Source of the DNA: Thiomicrospira sp. WB1 | GTDB taxonomy: Bacteria > Pseudomonadota > Gammaproteobacteria > Thiomicrospirales > Thiomicrospiraceae | DNA: 64,000 nucleotides | Assembly: GCF_001507535.1 (NCBI RefSeq) | Contig: NZ_LQBN01000001.1 | Coordinates: forward strand, 620,001 to 684,000 | Reading direction: 5' to 3' | In this document: in pieces, positions 26,350 to 37,313 of the stretch | Position numbering within the stretch: the first letter of the stretch is position 1 | How the letters are laid out: each line of letters starts with the position of its first letter | Notes under the pieces: generated by a model | Told to the model about the DNA's origin: nothing | The model's database searches: none | What the model saw: only the letters and a program-made list of their open reading frames with translations | Translations under genes and position numbers: made by a program

Positions 26350-26523
26350 ATGGCTGTTCAGAAAAGTAGAAAGACCCCTTCCCGTCGTGGTATGCGTCGC
26401 GCTCATGATTCGTTGCGCGCAGCGGCGATCACTGTGGACGAAACCACCGGTGAATTGCACCGTCGTCATCACGTAACGGCCGACGGTTATTACAAAGGTA
26501 AAAAAGTGATTCAGGACAAGTAA
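26350..26523 (+). CDS. rpmF: 50S ribosomal protein L32
   Basis: A 57-residue L32 starting [20 protein letters not shown] and ending [17 protein letters not shown] Shine-Dalgarno AGGAG lies 8-9 nt before the ATG. This version lacks the zinc-binding cysteine quartet found in some L32 paralogues, like the E. coli protein. It sits between yceD and plsX, the usual order, linking ribosome and membrane synthesis. A terminator hairpin follows 20 bp later. Confidence 0.96.
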   Translation: MAVQKSRKTPSRRGMRRAHDSLRAAAITVDETTGELHRRHHVTADGYYKGKKVIQDK

Positions 26524-26542
26524 TTGTCCGTTCATTGCCTCG

Positions 26543-26570
26543 ACGCCTGCCCTTTTGCAGGCGTTTTTTT
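26543..26570 (+). terminator. Intrinsic terminator or attenuator between rpmF and plsX
   Basis: An 8-bp stem ACGCCTGC / GCAGGCGT, loop CCTTTT and seven T. It lies 50 bp before plsX, so part of the yceD-rpmF transcript should stop here and the fab genes need readthrough or a weak internal promoter. Confidence 0.87.
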
Positions 26571-26620
26571 GTTACAGCTCCCCTTTTCCCAATTCCGATC
26601 AAAGGACTAGGATCACTGAT

Positions 26621-27643
26621 TTGAGTATTCGAATAGCAATTGATGCGATGGGTGGCGATCACGGTCTGACGGTGACGGTGCCGGCTGCATTGAAAGCGCT
26701 CAAACGTTTTGATGACATCTCGATCGTGCTGGTTGGCCAGCAGAGCGAAATAGAGCGCGCACTCGAAGGCGAAAACTACGACGCCGAGCGTCTGCACGTC
26801 CAGCATGCCGAGCAGGTCGTGGCCATGGACGATCTGCCCTCCAAAGCCCTGCGCCAGAAAAAACAATCCTCCATGCGCATTGCCCTCAACTTGGTGAAAG
26901 AGGATCAGGCGCAGGCCTGTGTCAGCGCGGGCAACACCGGCGCCCTGATGGCGGTTTCGAAATTTGTACTCAAAACCTTGCCGGGAGTGGATCGTCCTGC
27001 CATCTGTACTTCCATGCCCAGCATGACCGGACATGTGCATGTGCTCGACCTCGGTGCCAATGTGAATGCTGACGGCAAAAGCCTGGCCCAGTTCGCCATG
27101 ATGGGGTCAGTGCTGGCGCGTGCCATTGACAACAACCCGAACCCAAAAGTCGGGCTGTTGAACATTGGGGAAGAGGAAATCAAAGGCCACCAGCGCATCA
27201 AGGATGCCAATGAAATCCTAAAACGCACCCAGATCAATTACATCGGCTATGTCGAAGGCGATGAAATTTACAAGGGCGAGGTCGATGTGGTGTCCTGCGA
27301 TGGGTTTGACGGCAACGTGGCGCTGAAAGCCAGCGAAGGGGTGGCCAAGATGATTTCGTTTTATCTGCGCCGCGCCTTTAAACGCAATCTGTTGACACGG
27401 TTGGCCGGATTGATCGCCTGGCCGGTGCTCAAAGCGTTTAAAGATCAGGTGGACCCGCGTCGTTACAATGGTGCGTCCTTTTTGGGACTGCGCAAGATTG
27501 TGATCAAAAGCCATGGTGGGGCGGATGCGTTTTCGTTTTATCATGCGATCGCCGAAGCCCGTCTTGAAGTACAGAAAAACGTCCCCGGTCAGATTGCCGA
27601 AGAAGTGCATCAACTGCTGGAAGCAACCGATCAGAACGCGTGA
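26621..27643 (+). CDS. plsX: Phosphate acyltransferase PlsX
   Basis: A 340-residue PlsX, which converts acyl-ACP to acyl-phosphate at the start of phospholipid synthesis. The N-terminus IRIAIDAMGGDHGL, the motif SAGNTGALMA and the C-terminal half (GFDGNVALKASEGVAKM, SHGGADAFSFYHAI) are diagnostic. TTG 26621 is the likely start: it directly precedes the conserved region and has an AGGA ribosome site about 8 nt upstream, while an ATG at 26555 would start inside the terminator. First gene of the plsX-fabH-fabD-fabG run. Confidence 0.95.
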   Translation: MSIRIAIDAMGGDHGLTVTVPAALKALKRFDDISIVLVGQQSEIERALEGENYDAERLHVQHAEQVVAMDDLPSKALRQKKQSSMRIALNLVKEDQAQACVSAGNTGALMAVSKFVLKTLPGVDRPAICTSMPSMTGHVHVLDLGANVNADGKSLAQFAMMGSVLARAIDNNPNPKVGLLNIGEEEIKGHQRIKDANEILKRTQINYIGYVEGDEIYKGEVDVVSCDGFDGNVALKASEGVAKMISFYLRRAFKRNLLTRLAGLIAWPVLKAFKDQVDPRRYNGASFLGLRKIVIKSHGGADAFSFYHAIAEARLEVQKNVPGQIAEEVHQLLEATDQNA

Positions 27644-27691
27644 TTGATTTTCGCCGGTACAAAAAGCCGGCCAGTGACCAAAGAAGGTTTC

Positions 27692-28669
27692 ATGACACAC
27701 TCTCCTTATAGTCGAATCATCGGAACGGGTGGTTATTTGCCCGAACGCATCATGACCAATGTCGAGCTGGAGGCCATGGTCGAGACCTCGGACGCCTGGA
27801 TTCGAGAGCGCACCGGCATTGAACAGCGGCGCATCGCAGCCGAGGGTGAAACCACGTGTGACCTGGCAGAAGTGGCCGCGCGAGAAGCCATGGACGCCGC
27901 CAGCATCTCTCCCCAGGATCTGGACCTGATTCTGGTGGCTACCACCACGCCGGATAAAGTCTTTCCCAGCACCGCAACCTTGCTGCAGGCCCGTCTGGGT
28001 AATCATGGAGCTCCGGCATTCGATCTGCAGGCGGTCTGTACCGGCTTCGTCTATGCGCTGAGCGTGGCCGACCAGTTCATCAAAACCGGGATGGCAAAAA
28101 ATGTATTGGTGGTGGGGGCCGAAACCCTCTCTCGCATTACCAACTGGGAAGATCGCAATACCTGTGTGTTGTTTGGTGACGGTGCCGGAGCGGTGGTGCT
28201 TCAGGCGAGTGATACCGCCGGGATACTGTCAACGCGCATTCACGCCGACGGTCAGTATGAGGAGCTGTTGCATGTGCCCTCGGGGCCGTCCAAATTGCCG
28301 GAAACGGATGCCATGGCCGAGCGGACCATGAACATGAAAGGCAATGAAGTGTTTAAAGTGGCGGTCAATACACTGAGTCAGATTGCGGCGGACATTCTCA
28401 GTGATAATCAGGTGACGCCCGATCAGCTTGACTGGCTGGTGCCGCATCAGGCGAATTTGCGCATCATTAATGCCACGGCCCGTAAATTGAAGCTGGCGCC
28501 TGAGCAAACGGTGGTCACGGTCAGTCGCCACGCCAACACCTCCAGCGCGTCCATTCCCTTGGCATTGAACGAAGCCGTGCGCGATGGCCGTATTCAAAGA
28601 GATGAATTGATTTTGTTGGAAGCATTTGGTGGCGGTTTCACCTGGGGCGCGGCACTTTTGCGCTATTAG
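27692..28669 (+). CDS. fabH: 3-oxoacyl-ACP synthase III FabH
   Basis: A 325-residue KAS III that starts fatty-acid synthesis by condensing acetyl-CoA with malonyl-ACP. The Cys-His-Asn triad is visible in DLQAVCTGFVYAL, VPHQANLRI and RHANTSSASIP. ATG 27692 is preceded by GAAGG; the open frame extends to 27644 but that part overlaps no homology. It lies 48 bp after plsX and 66 bp before fabD, in the order conserved across proteobacteria. Confidence 0.96.
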   Translation: MTHSPYSRIIGTGGYLPERIMTNVELEAMVETSDAWIRERTGIEQRRIAAEGETTCDLAEVAAREAMDAASISPQDLDLILVATTTPDKVFPSTATLLQARLGNHGAPAFDLQAVCTGFVYALSVADQFIKTGMAKNVLVVGAETLSRITNWEDRNTCVLFGDGAGAVVLQASDTAGILSTRIHADGQYEELLHVPSGPSKLPETDAMAERTMNMKGNEVFKVAVNTLSQIAADILSDNQVTPDQLDWLVPHQANLRIINATARKLKLAPEQTVVTVSRHANTSSASIPLALNEAVRDGRIQRDELILLEAFGGGFTWGAALLRY

Positions 28670-28735
28670 CGCCTGCCCTGTCGATGACCGCAACGCATTC
28701 ATCTCAACGCTCACTCAGTTACAAAGGAATTTTTC

Positions 28736-29659
28736 ATGTCTTACGCATTTGTTTTTCCCGGTCAAGGATCACAGTCGATTGGGATGCTGGCGGATTTGGC
28801 TGAGACCACACCCGTCGTTGCACAAACATTCGAAGAAGCGTCCCAGGTCCTCGGTTATGATCTTTGGTCTCTTGTGCAGAACGGGCCGGACACCAAGCTG
28901 AACCAAACCGAAGTCACGCAGCCTGCCATGTTGGCGGCAGGCATTGCGGTCCATCGTGCTCTGGCTGAGAAAACGCCGCTGAATCCGGCCTATATGGCGG
29001 GGCATTCTCTGGGCGAATACAATGCGCTGGTGGCCGCCGGTGCCTTGACCCTGGCTCAGGGTGTGGCGCTGGTTGAAGCCCGCGGTCGCCTGATGCAGGA
29101 AGCGGTGCCGGCCGGTTCTGGTGCCATGGCGGCAGTGCTCGGGCTGGACGATGATCAGGTGCGCGCTTTGTGTGATCAGGCCGAAGGTGTGGTGGAAGCG
29201 GTCAATTTCAATGCGCCGGGGCAGGTGGTGATTGCCGGTGACAAAAACGCCGTGGATCAGGCGCTGCCTGTTTTTGAAGCCGCCGGTGCCAAGCGCGTTG
29301 TGCCTTTGCCGGTTAGTGTGCCGTCTCACTGTGTGCTGATGAAGCCGGCCGCCGATGCCCTGGCAGAGAAACTGGCCGATATGACATTGACCGCCCCGGC
29401 GATTCCGGTGGTGCACAATGCCTCGGTCCGGACCTATGATTCGGCAGAACAGATTAAATCAGCCCTTGTGGAACAACTCTATCGACCGGTTCAGTGGGTC
29501 GAGACGGTTGAGTACCTGAAAGCGCATGATGTCACCCAATTGTATGAGCTTGGACCGGGCAAGGTGCTGATGGGGCTCAACCGTCGCATTGACCGCAAAA
29601 TGGGGATGCAAGCCGTTTTTGATTCGGCTACACTTAGCAAAGCGTTGGAAACACTCTGA
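28736..29659 (+). CDS. fabD: Malonyl-CoA:ACP transacylase FabD
   Basis: A 307-residue MCAT that loads malonyl onto ACP. Active-site Ser in GHSLGEYNALVAAG, His in SVPSHCVLMKPAAD, the oxyanion Gln in VFPGQGSQSIGM. Normal length; ATG with AAAGGAA upstream. Co-directional with fabH and fabG, 8 bp before fabG, so they are one operon. Confidence 0.96.
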   Translation: MSYAFVFPGQGSQSIGMLADLAETTPVVAQTFEEASQVLGYDLWSLVQNGPDTKLNQTEVTQPAMLAAGIAVHRALAEKTPLNPAYMAGHSLGEYNALVAAGALTLAQGVALVEARGRLMQEAVPAGSGAMAAVLGLDDDQVRALCDQAEGVVEAVNFNAPGQVVIAGDKNAVDQALPVFEAAGAKRVVPLPVSVPSHCVLMKPAADALAEKLADMTLTAPAIPVVHNASVRTYDSAEQIKSALVEQLYRPVQWVETVEYLKAHDVTQLYELGPGKVLMGLNRRIDRKMGMQAVFDSATLSKALETL

Positions 29660-29667
29660 GGAAGGTT

Positions 29668-30411
29668 ATGATGTTAGCGGGAAAAATTGCGCTGGTCACT
29701 GGCGCCAGCCGTGGTATTGGCCAGGCCATCGCCTTGGATTTGGCTGCTCAAGGTGCCACGGTGATTGGAACAGCCACGTCTGAAAACGGGGCCCAGGCGA
29801 TCACCGATTACCTGAAAGAGGCCGGTGCCAAAGGCGAAGGCATGTGTCTGGACGTGACTCAGGCTCAGCAGGTGACGGATCTGGTCGCCCGAATCGGCGA
29901 GGCCTATGGCGCGCCAACCATTCTGGTGAACAATGCGGGCATTACCCGGGACACCCTGTTGATGCGCATGAAAGACGAGCAGTGGGATGAGATCATCGAT
30001 ACCAATCTGACCTCGGTTTATCGGGTTTCCAAAGCCTGTCTGCGCGGCATGATGAAAGCCAAGTCCGGCGCCATTATTAACATCGCCTCGGTGGTCGGGG
30101 TGATGGGCAATGCCGGTCAGACCAACTATGCGGCGGCCAAAGCCGGGATGATCGGGTTTACCAAATCGCTGGCGCGTGAAGTCGGTGCCAAAAACGTGAC
30201 CGTCAACACCGTGGCCCCCGGGTTTATCGACACCGACATGACGCAGGCTTTGCCCGAAGCCCAGCGTGAGGCGTTACTGGATCAGATTCCGCTCAAACGT
30301 CTGGGCTCACCTCAGGACATTGCCAAATCGGTGACCTTCCTGGCCTCAGAAGGCGGTCAGTACATTACCGGTCAGACTTTGAACGTCAATGGCGGCATGG
30401 TGATGGTATAA
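29668..30411 (+). CDS. fabG: 3-oxoacyl-ACP reductase FabG
   Basis: A 247-residue NADPH-dependent short-chain reductase. Cofactor loop GASRGIGQAI (about residue 13), NNAG, catalytic Ser in INIASVVG, Tyr and Lys in YAAAKAG. Two ATG codons in tandem (29668, 29671) follow an AGGAAGG ribosome site; either may be used. The 3' junction carries a palindrome copy 5 bp after the stop, before acpP. Confidence 0.96.
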   Translation: MMLAGKIALVTGASRGIGQAIALDLAAQGATVIGTATSENGAQAITDYLKEAGAKGEGMCLDVTQAQQVTDLVARIGEAYGAPTILVNNAGITRDTLLMRMKDEQWDEIIDTNLTSVYRVSKACLRGMMKAKSGAIINIASVVGVMGNAGQTNYAAAKAGMIGFTKSLAREVGAKNVTVNTVAPGFIDTDMTQALPEAQREALLDQIPLKRLGSPQDIAKSVTFLASEGGQYITGQTLNVNGGMVMV

Positions 30412-30416
30412 AAATC

Positions 30417-30428
30417 ACCAGGCCTGGT
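30417..30428. repeat. 12-bp palindrome copy 6
   Basis: ACCAGGCCTGGT 5 bp after fabG, flanked by AAATC and AAAAAT. It precedes the candidate acpP promoter (TTGAAA 30438-30443, 17 bp, GAAAAT 30461-30466; weak -10). Confidence 0.9.
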
Positions 30429-30548
30429 AAAAATGGCTTGAAAATTCGTCCGATTAGGGCGAAAATGTGCGAAATTTTGATTTGACTTGGGTTGCGCTGT
30501 GTGTCAGCGGGCCTGCCTTTATTTGTAAATGAAATTGGAGATTATTCC

Positions 30549-30785
30549 ATGAGCAGTATCGAAGAACGCGTCAAAAAAATTGTGGTAGAACAATTGGGTG
30601 TGGAAGAAGATCAGGTCACACCTGATGCGTCTTTTATTGATGATCTGGGTGCCGATTCACTGGACACCGTTGAGCTGGTAATGGCGCTGGAAGAAGAGTT
30701 CGATTGTGAAATTCCGGACGAAGAAGCGGAAAAAATCGCAACGCTGGCACAGGCCACTGCTTACGTCGAAGAAAATCTGGAATAA
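30549..30785 (+). CDS. acpP: Acyl carrier protein
   Basis: A 78-residue ACP carrying growing acyl chains on a phosphopantetheine attached to S37 in the motif [20 protein letters not shown]. Strongly acidic and helical as expected. ATG 30549 has GGAGATT upstream; the frame is open to 30492 without homology. A strong terminator follows, so acpP is probably expressed at a level separate from fabF. Confidence 0.97.
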   Translation: MSSIEERVKKIVVEQLGVEEDQVTPDASFIDDLGADSLDTVELVMALEEEFDCEIPDEEAEKIATLAQATAYVEENLE

Positions 30786-30815
30786 TCGGTCTTTACTGAC
30801 ATTTCAGAATCGCTG

Positions 30816-30843
30816 AAAAAGCCGTGTTTTCACGGCTTTTTTT
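30816..30843 (+). terminator. Intrinsic terminator after acpP
   Basis: A stem AAAAAGCCGTG / CACGGCTTTTT with loop TTTT and a T tract. It separates the abundant acpP message from fabF. Confidence 0.9.
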
Positions 30844-30850
30844 GTTTTTG

Positions 30851-30871
30851 GGTGCCCGGCAGTCGGGCACC
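30851..30871 (+). other. Second hairpin in the fabF leader
   Basis: An 8-bp perfect stem GGTGCCCG / CGGGCACC with loop GCAGT, starting 8 bp after the acpP terminator and 21 bp before the fabF ATG. No T tract follows, so it is not a terminator; it may stabilise the message or tune translation of fabF. Confidence 0.6.
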
Positions 30872-30892
30872 GTTTAATGGTCGGGATGGGTA

Positions 30893-32131
30893 ATGAATAG
30901 AAAACGCGTGGTGATTACGGGCCTGGGGTGTGTGACCTCTCTGGGCAATGATGTGACAACAACCTGGCAAGGGCTTTTGGCGGGACAATCCGGGATTGCT
31001 CCGCTTCAGGGGTTTGAAACGGACGCTTTTTCGGTGCGTTTCGGCGGCCAGATTAAAGACCTGGCCTTAACCGACTGGTTAAGCCCCAAGGAAGCGCGCA
31101 AAATGGACCCGTTTATTCATTATGGGATTGTGGCCGGCTCTCAAGCCATTCGTGATGCCGGGATTGAGGTGATCGAGGCCAATGCCGAACGCATCGGCGT
31201 GTCCATTGGCTCCGGCATCGGCGGTATTCAGACCATTGAAACACAGCATCAGACCTTACAGGAAAAAGGCCCACGCCGGGTGTCGCCGTTTTTTGTGCCC
31301 GGTTCGATCATCAATATGATTTCGGGCAACCTTTCCATTATGCATGGGTTGAAAGGCCCCAATATGGCCATCGGTACCGCCTGTGCCAGTGGCACTCACA
31401 GCATTGGCGATGCGTATCGCATGATTTTGCACGGGGATGCCGATGCCATGGTCGCGGGCGGAGCAGAGCATGCCACCACACCACTGGGTGTGGCCGGGTT
31501 TGCGGCGGCCAAAGCCTTGTCCACCCGTAATGATGATCCCCAGGCCGCGTCCCGTCCCTGGGATCAGGAACGTGATGGGTTCGTTCTCAGTGATGGAGCC
31601 GGTGCGGTGATGCTGGAAGAGTACGAGCACGCCAAAGCACGGGGCGCCCACATTTATTGCGAAGTGATCGGTTTCGGGATGAGCGGTGATGCCTACCACA
31701 TGACCAAACCGGCCGAGGGCGGTGCAGGCGGCGCCCGCTGTTTGCAGCAGACACTGAAAGACGCCGGTCTGAATCCAGATCAGGTCGATTACATCAACGC
31801 GCATGGCACCTCCACCCCGGCGGGGGATGTGTGCGAGGCGCAGGCCATCAAAACTGCTCTGGGCGAAGCCGCGTATCACTCACTGGTCAGTTCGACCAAG
31901 TCCATGACCGGCCATGCGCTGGGCGCGGCCGGAGCGATGGAAGCCGTGTTCACGGCAAAGATTCTTCAGGAGCAGGTGGTTCCCCCGACCATCAACCTGG
32001 ATCAACCCGCCGAGGGCTGTGATTTGGATTTTGTGCCGCACACCGCGCGCGAGGCCAAGATTGAGGTGGCCTTGTCCAACTCGCTTGGCTTCGGGGGCAC
32101 CAACGCTTCCTTGGCGTTTGCGCGCCTCTGA
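30893..32131 (+). CDS. fabF: 3-oxoacyl-ACP synthase II FabF
   Basis: A 412-residue KAS II elongating acyl-ACP, important for thermal control of unsaturated fatty acids. The Cys-His-His triad is visible in [25 protein letters not shown] and [12 protein letters not shown]. Full length. It follows acpP across a terminator, with a hairpin in the short gap, and leads into pabB with a 34-bp gap. No separate promoter was found between terminator and start. Confidence 0.96.
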   Translation: MNRKRVVITGLGCVTSLGNDVTTTWQGLLAGQSGIAPLQGFETDAFSVRFGGQIKDLALTDWLSPKEARKMDPFIHYGIVAGSQAIRDAGIEVIEANAERIGVSIGSGIGGIQTIETQHQTLQEKGPRRVSPFFVPGSIINMISGNLSIMHGLKGPNMAIGTACASGTHSIGDAYRMILHGDADAMVAGGAEHATTPLGVAGFAAAKALSTRNDDPQAASRPWDQERDGFVLSDGAGAVMLEEYEHAKARGAHIYCEVIGFGMSGDAYHMTKPAEGGAGGARCLQQTLKDAGLNPDQVDYINAHGTSTPAGDVCEAQAIKTALGEAAYHSLVSSTKSMTGHALGAAGAMEAVFTAKILQEQVVPPTINLDQPAEGCDLDFVPHTAREAKIEVALSNSLGFGGTNASLAFARL

Positions 32132-32165
32132 TCGTTTGGGTGATGGGGATGCGCTGGTTAAGTCT

Positions 32166-33632
32166 ATGAACACGTCTCGGTCTGATCGACGATTGGAACC
32201 GCAATGCGTTACCGAGCCGGTACCGCTCTGGATTCAGGAAGTGTCTGACGCCGCAGGCGCGGATTTACTCAATCTGTGTGAGCGTCTTCCTGAGCGTTAT
32301 CCGTTTTTACTCGAGAGCGTTACCTCCGGCGAAAAGCAACCGGGTGTGGGGCTGGACGGCCAACCGGTCGATACCGGGGCCGAATCGCTGGGGCGGTATG
32401 ATATTTTGATGGCCTTCCCTCAGTCTGAGGACAGCTGCGATCAGGCTGAAGACGGGGCGGCGTTTCTGCAGGGGTTTGAGCAGACGTTGGCCGAAGATAT
32501 GATCCAGGTCGATGGCCACGTTGCCTCCGCGTCGGCGATGCCGGACCTCCCGTTTACCGGCGGCTGGTTTGTGTATTGGGGGTATGAATTTTCCCAGGCC
32601 TGGGAACCCTCATTGAATTTGCCAGCCGCCAACCTGCCCCTGGCCAAATGGGTTCGTATCCCCGCAGCGATCATCGCTGACCGGGTTGCGGGGCGTGTGT
32701 TTCTGGTGGCCGAGCCGGGCTTTGAGTCTTACGTGCCCCAGCTGTATGAAGATCTGCAGCAGGCTTGCGGTGTCGCCGAGCGCGCCGTGCCGGTCGTGAC
32801 GGTGGCTTCCATGTCCGAGGCGCCACCGCAAGCGTTTACCCAGGGCGTTGAGCGGATTAAAGACTACATTTTGGCCGGGGATGTGTTTCAGGTGAATCTG
32901 TCGCGTCAGTGGGAGGTGACACTGAAGGAGGCATCGCCTGTGGCGGTGTATCGCGCTTTGCGTCAGGCGAACCCGGCCCCATTTGCGGCCTATGTAAATT
33001 TTGGGGACTGGCAGATCCTCAGTTCTTCGCCCGAACGACTGGTGACCTCGGACGGTGATCGGGTCTCAACCCGTCCGATTGCGGGCACGCGGCGACGCGG
33101 ACAGGATCTGGAAAAAGACCAGGCTTTGATGCGTGAACTGCAGGCGCATCCCAAAGAAGTGGCCGAGCACATTATGCTGATCGATCTGGAACGCAATGAT
33201 CTGGGGCGCCTGTGTCAGCCCGGAACGGTGGCGGTGGACGAATTGATGGCGATTGAAACCTATCAGTATGTGCATCACATTGTGTCCAACATTCAAGGGC
33301 GGCTCAAGCCTCAGACTTCTCCCCTGGACGTGTTTGCGGCCACCTTTCCCGGCGGCACCATTACCGGTTGCCCAAAGATACGGTGCATGGAGATCATCGC
33401 CGAATTAGAGCAAACGCCGCGGGAAGCGTATACCGGCAGTTTGGGCTACATCAATCGCGATGGAAGTCTGGATACGAATATTCTGATTCGCTCGTTTGTG
33501 CAACAGGGCAACCGTTTGAGCTTTCGGGCCGGGGCGGGCATTGTGGCCGATTCCGATCCGCAGAAGGAATTGGCCGAAACACGGCATAAAGCCAAAGGGT
33601 TGCTCAAGGCGCTGCGCTGGGAGCATGCATGA
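32166..33632 (+). CDS. pabB: Aminodeoxychorismate synthase component I (PabB-type chorismate-binding enzyme)
   Basis: A 488-residue chorismate-utilising enzyme, probably making aminodeoxychorismate for folate. The chorismate-binding core shows RPIAGTRRRG, EHIMLIDLERNDLGR, VHHIVSNIQG, FPGGTITGCPKIRCMEIIAELE and a C-terminal glutamate region. The PIxGT motif has Ala (A306) where E. coli PabB has its Lys (PIKGT), so it looks TrpE-like there; the adjacent, overlapping pabC and the GGTITG form favour PabB. ATG 32166 is chosen; the frame runs open far into fabF without homology. A near-palindrome TTCCCAGGCCTGGGAA is inside. The glutaminase partner is not here. Confidence 0.83.
   Translation: MNTSRSDRRLEPQCVTEPVPLWIQEVSDAAGADLLNLCERLPERYPFLLESVTSGEKQPGVGLDGQPVDTGAESLGRYDILMAFPQSEDSCDQAEDGAAFLQGFEQTLAEDMIQVDGHVASASAMPDLPFTGGWFVYWGYEFSQAWEPSLNLPAANLPLAKWVRIPAAIIADRVAGRVFLVAEPGFESYVPQLYEDLQQACGVAERAVPVVTVASMSEAPPQAFTQGVERIKDYILAGDVFQVNLSRQWEVTLKEASPVAVYRALRQANPAPFAAYVNFGDWQILSSSPERLVTSDGDRVSTRPIAGTRRRGQDLEKDQALMRELQAHPKEVAEHIMLIDLERNDLGRLCQPGTVAVDELMAIETYQYVHHIVSNIQGRLKPQTSPLDVFAATFPGGTITGCPKIRCMEIIAELEQTPREAYTGSLGYINRDGSLDTNILIRSFVQQGNRLSFRAGAGIVADSDPQKELAETRHKAKGLLKALRWEHA
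32591..32606. repeat. Variant of the palindrome (16-bp dyad) inside pabB
   Basis: TTCCCAGGCCTGGGAA keeps the CCAGGCCTGG core of the repeated palindrome but changes the outer A/T pair to C/G, compensated on both sides so that symmetry is kept. Confidence 0.6.
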
Positions 33633-34555
33633 CAGCCAACCGTCTTCCCTTTGTGTGGTCACCCACGTTTGCCGAGCCTCAGGCGGGGTGCGATTGTCTG
33701 GATCGCGGCGCCTTGTATGGGGATGGGTTTTTTACCACGCTGGTGGTGGCACAGGGACGGGTACTGAACTGGGCGGCCCATCGGCAGCGTCTGGTGACCA
33801 GCGCACAGCGTATGGGCTTTCCGCCCCTGGACCAGGGAGCGCTGCAGGCGGATTTGGCTCAAAGCTATGCGTTGGGCCCGCCCGCACAGGCGCGCGAGGT
33901 GGTCAAAATCCTGATCACCCGTGGCGCCGGCGGTCGGGGTTACGCCCCCCCCGAAGCGCCAAAGATTCAGCGACGGGTGATTCGGTTGCCGTTTCCTGTC
34001 GGACCAGAGGCGCATGCACTGCGATGGGAGCTGTCGCTTCAGGCCAGCCCGGTTCACTGGAGCCGCCAGCCTTTGCTGGCAGGGCTGAAACATTTAAACC
34101 GGCTGGAAAACGTTCTGGCACAACAGGCATTGGCCAAGTCACAGGCCTCGACCGAGGAGCCGCTTTTGGTGGATGCGATCATGACCGATGACCGGGCGCG
34201 GGTGATTTCGACCACTCAGGCCAATCTGGTGTTGATGCGAGGCGATCAGTTGCTGACCCCCCGACTGGATGAATGCGGGGTGGCCGGGACCTGTCTGCAG
34301 GGACTCAAACAGGCGCTGGCGTCTGAACCGTCCACCCGACATTGGCAATGGGTGACTCAGGATTTGAGCTTGACCGACCTCCATGCGGCGGATGCGGTGT
34401 TTGCGACCAATGCAGTGCGGGGCGTGATGCCGGTGGCATCGCTTTCGGGGCATAAAAAAAGCACCCAGGCGGTCTTGCCGATTCATCAGGCCTGGTTAAA
34501 ATGGCAGTCTGAGACGGCGCAGCCCCTGTCAGATTTTTCAACCCTTCAAGATTGA
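33629..34555 (+). CDS. pabC: Aminodeoxychorismate lyase PabC
   Basis: A 308-residue fold-type IV PLP enzyme that releases p-aminobenzoate from aminodeoxychorismate. The N-terminal DRGALYGDGFFTTL, the PLP Lys in LKHLNRLENVLAQQ and VISTTQANLVLMRG are family marks. The ATG overlaps the pabB stop (ATGA). The same fold includes branched-chain and D-amino-acid aminotransferases, but neighbours pabB and mltG make PabC most likely. A near-copy of the palindrome (ATCAGGCCTGGT) occurs near its 3' end. Confidence 0.9.
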   Translation: MTANRLPFVWSPTFAEPQAGCDCLDRGALYGDGFFTTLVVAQGRVLNWAAHRQRLVTSAQRMGFPPLDQGALQADLAQSYALGPPAQAREVVKILITRGAGGRGYAPPEAPKIQRRVIRLPFPVGPEAHALRWELSLQASPVHWSRQPLLAGLKHLNRLENVLAQQALAKSQASTEEPLLVDAIMTDDRARVISTTQANLVLMRGDQLLTPRLDECGVAGTCLQGLKQALASEPSTRHWQWVTQDLSLTDLHAADAVFATNAVRGVMPVASLSGHKKSTQAVLPIHQAWLKWQSETAQPLSDFSTLQD

Positions 34556-34567
34556 GACGCGACACGC

Positions 34568-35581
34568 ATGAACTGGATCAAATGGAAATTATTGACGATC
34601 ACGCTGCTGCTCAGTGGCCTGGTGATCTGGTTGTCCGTTGAGGGCTGGGCATTTCGTCAGTTCCTGACGCAACCGATTTCATCGCTTTCAGAGCCCAAGG
34701 TGGTCAGCATCGCATCCGGCAGCAGCACCCGTGAGGTCGCCAACCAGCTTCATCGTGAAAAGCTGCTGCGTCACCCGGACTGGTTCGTGTGGGTGATGAA
34801 GTGGGAAGGATTGGACGGTCAGATCAAAGCGGGTGAGATGGAAATTCAACCGCAGTGGGACCTGACGACGCTGATGGATGCGCTGGTGCAGGGCAAAACC
34901 GTGACCTATCCGTTTACCTTGATTGCCGGGGAAACCCTGGCCCAGGCGCTGGAGCGGGTGCAAAAACTGGAAAAAATCGAACACACCCTGACGCCTTTGA
35001 CGGAACAAAACGTGGCCAAGGCGTTGGACGTGGCCTCGCCGCTGGAAGGGCAGTTGCTGCCGGAAACCTATTTTTATTCCGCCGGAGAAACCGATGTGGC
35101 TTTGCTTGAACGGGCGTATGAATCCCTTCAGCAGCGCCTGTCCCAAGCCTGGGCGCAACGTGCGCAAGGGTTGCCGTATGACAGCCCTTATGAGGCGTTG
35201 ATTCTGGCCTCGATTGTGGAAAAAGAATCCGGCTACGCGGCCGAACGGGCCAAAATCGCCGGGGTGTTTGTGAACCGTCTGCGTCGGGGCATGCGTTTGC
35301 AGTCGGACCCGACGGTGATTTATGGCATGGGTGAACGGTTTGACGGCAATATCCGCAAGCAGGATTTGCGCACCAAAACCCCCTGGAACACCTATCGCAT
35401 CAATGGCTTGCCGCCCACGCCGATTGCATTGCCCAGTGGCGCAGCGATTGATGCGGTGATGCAACCGGAGGCCACCGATGCGTTATACTTTGTTTCCAAG
35501 GGTGACGGGCAACACTATTTTTCCGAAACCCTGGCCGAGCACAACCGCGCGGTGCGAAAATACATTCTCAATGCGCCCTAA
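34568..35581 (+). CDS. mltG: Endolytic murein transglycosylase MltG
   Basis: A 337-residue inner-membrane enzyme that cuts nascent glycan strands and sets their length. One N-terminal membrane helix (about 8-28), a LysM-like subdomain, and the catalytic domain with the essential Glu in LASIVEKESGYAAER and the conserved NTYRINGLPPTPIALPS. It lies 12 bp after pabC and 41 bp before tmk, as in E. coli (pabC-mltG-tmk-holB). Normal length. Confidence 0.94.
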   Translation: MNWIKWKLLTITLLLSGLVIWLSVEGWAFRQFLTQPISSLSEPKVVSIASGSSTREVANQLHREKLLRHPDWFVWVMKWEGLDGQIKAGEMEIQPQWDLTTLMDALVQGKTVTYPFTLIAGETLAQALERVQKLEKIEHTLTPLTEQNVAKALDVASPLEGQLLPETYFYSAGETDVALLERAYESLQQRLSQAWAQRAQGLPYDSPYEALILASIVEKESGYAAERAKIAGVFVNRLRRGMRLQSDPTVIYGMGERFDGNIRKQDLRTKTPWNTYRINGLPPTPIALPSGAAIDAVMQPEATDALYFVSKGDGQHYFSETLAEHNRAVRKYILNAP

Positions 35582-35592
35582 GCGGCGCTTGA

Positions 35593-37283
<1,691 letters not shown>

Positions 37284-37313
37284 CAGACCCTAAATGATTC
37301 AACAGGAGTGTTT

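Noticed and set aside
31914-32165. N-terminal extension of pabB inside fabF
   Set aside because: Arg/Pro/Trp-rich translation of the fabF shadow frame; the homologous protein starts at ATG 32166.
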